This document shows positions 63,979 to 64,000 of a DNA stretch of 64,000 nucleotides, in pieces (positions within the stretch are counted from its first letter, which is position 1; every line of letters starts with the position of its first letter). A program made the position numbers and the translations under genes. The notes under the pieces were generated by a model. The model was not told where the DNA came from and did not search any database. It worked only from the letters and a program-made list of their open reading frames with translations. The stretch comes from UBA9676 sp963741615 (GTDB lineage: Bacteria; Actinomycetota; Actinomycetes; Streptosporangiales; Streptosporangiaceae). Location of the stretch: positions 62,001 to 126,000 of the forward strand of contig CAVUIU010000018.1 in assembly GCA_963741615.1 (NCBI GenBank), in the 5' to 3' direction.

Positions 63979-64000
63979 CGCGGCTCGCCGGTACCCGCGA
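63975..64000 (+). CDS. Start of a third gene of the PAP2-kinase operon (cut by window edge)
   Basis: ATG 63975 overlaps the lipoprotein stop and reads MTRLAGTR before the window ends. Its identity cannot be judged; a flippase-like or further membrane protein would fit the operon, as inference only. Confidence 0.5.

Overview
The window is high-GC DNA from an actinobacterium. The lineage markers are a WhiB1-type Fe-S protein, the SigR/RsrA thiol-stress pair with a perfect SigR promoter, the actinobacterial E2-E1 fusion form of 2-oxoglutarate decarboxylase (Kgd), a Ni-superoxide dismutase with its maturation protease, a PdtaS-type histidine kinase and many GTG starts. The order sigR-rsrA, zinc-finger DksA-like protein, SRAP peptidase, aroA, rsgA, hisN resembles the Streptomyces/Streptosporangiales chromosome. 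Genus and species cannot be set from the sequence alone.

Layout. 1-43.4 kb is ordinary chromosomal core. It opens with an aminotransferase (cut by the left edge), a nitrilase-family hydrolase, a large Asp-box (BNR) membrane-anchored protein, a BlaI-type repressor, a DedA protein and a glutathionyl-hydroquinone-reductase-like protein. Next come kgd with its small DUF6104 partner, a DUF4097-PadR operon with an operator-like inverted repeat, an MDR oxidoreductase, a deleted CGNR zinc-finger pseudogene and an APC permease. Then sodX/sodN, an anti-sigma kinase plus SigB/F-type sigma factor, a second-type lysA, a diacylglycerol-kinase-like lipid kinase, whiB1 facing pdtaS, and gntR-bioB. A DUF3311-SSS symporter pair, a TPP enzyme and a FlK-like thioesterase follow. 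A biotin hub (bsaP, a TB7.3-type biotinyl protein, accC) precedes rsrA/sigR, and the aroA-rsgA-hisN run, CBS, SDR and CtaG-type genes close this part.

43.5-59.3 kb is an accessory, decaying region. Three insertion sequences (IS1182, IS630 and ISAzo13 families) sit here. One separates an operator and gene start from the rest of its gene. One splits an ECF sigma gene exactly at a TA dinucleotide. Remnants of a sugar/polyol cluster follow: a 5'-truncated Cgl0159-type aldolase, an ABC-ATPase/alcohol-dehydrogenase deletion chimera, an intact Gfo/Idh/MocA oxidoreductase and a frameshifted YhfX-like PLP enzyme. A degenerate tRNA-Arg(CCT)-like 3' half, a dispersed repeat of about 63 bp and an IS4-type transposase remnant also lie here. 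59.3-64 kb carries two solute-binding lipoproteins and an ATGA-coupled operon encoding a PAP2-like membrane domain fused to a protein-kinase fold, a lipoprotein and a third gene cut by the right edge.

Functional links. BioB, the biotin synthase auxiliary protein BsaP, a free biotinyl-carrier protein and a biotin carboxylase lie within 8 kb, so biotin synthesis and use are clustered. SigR/RsrA, Ni-SOD and WhiB1 are redox or oxidative-stress functions. Several single-base frameshifts (gntR, aroA, IS630 transposase, yhfX-like) may be real decay or draft-assembly errors. For aroA, an essential-pathway gene, an assembly error is the likelier reading.
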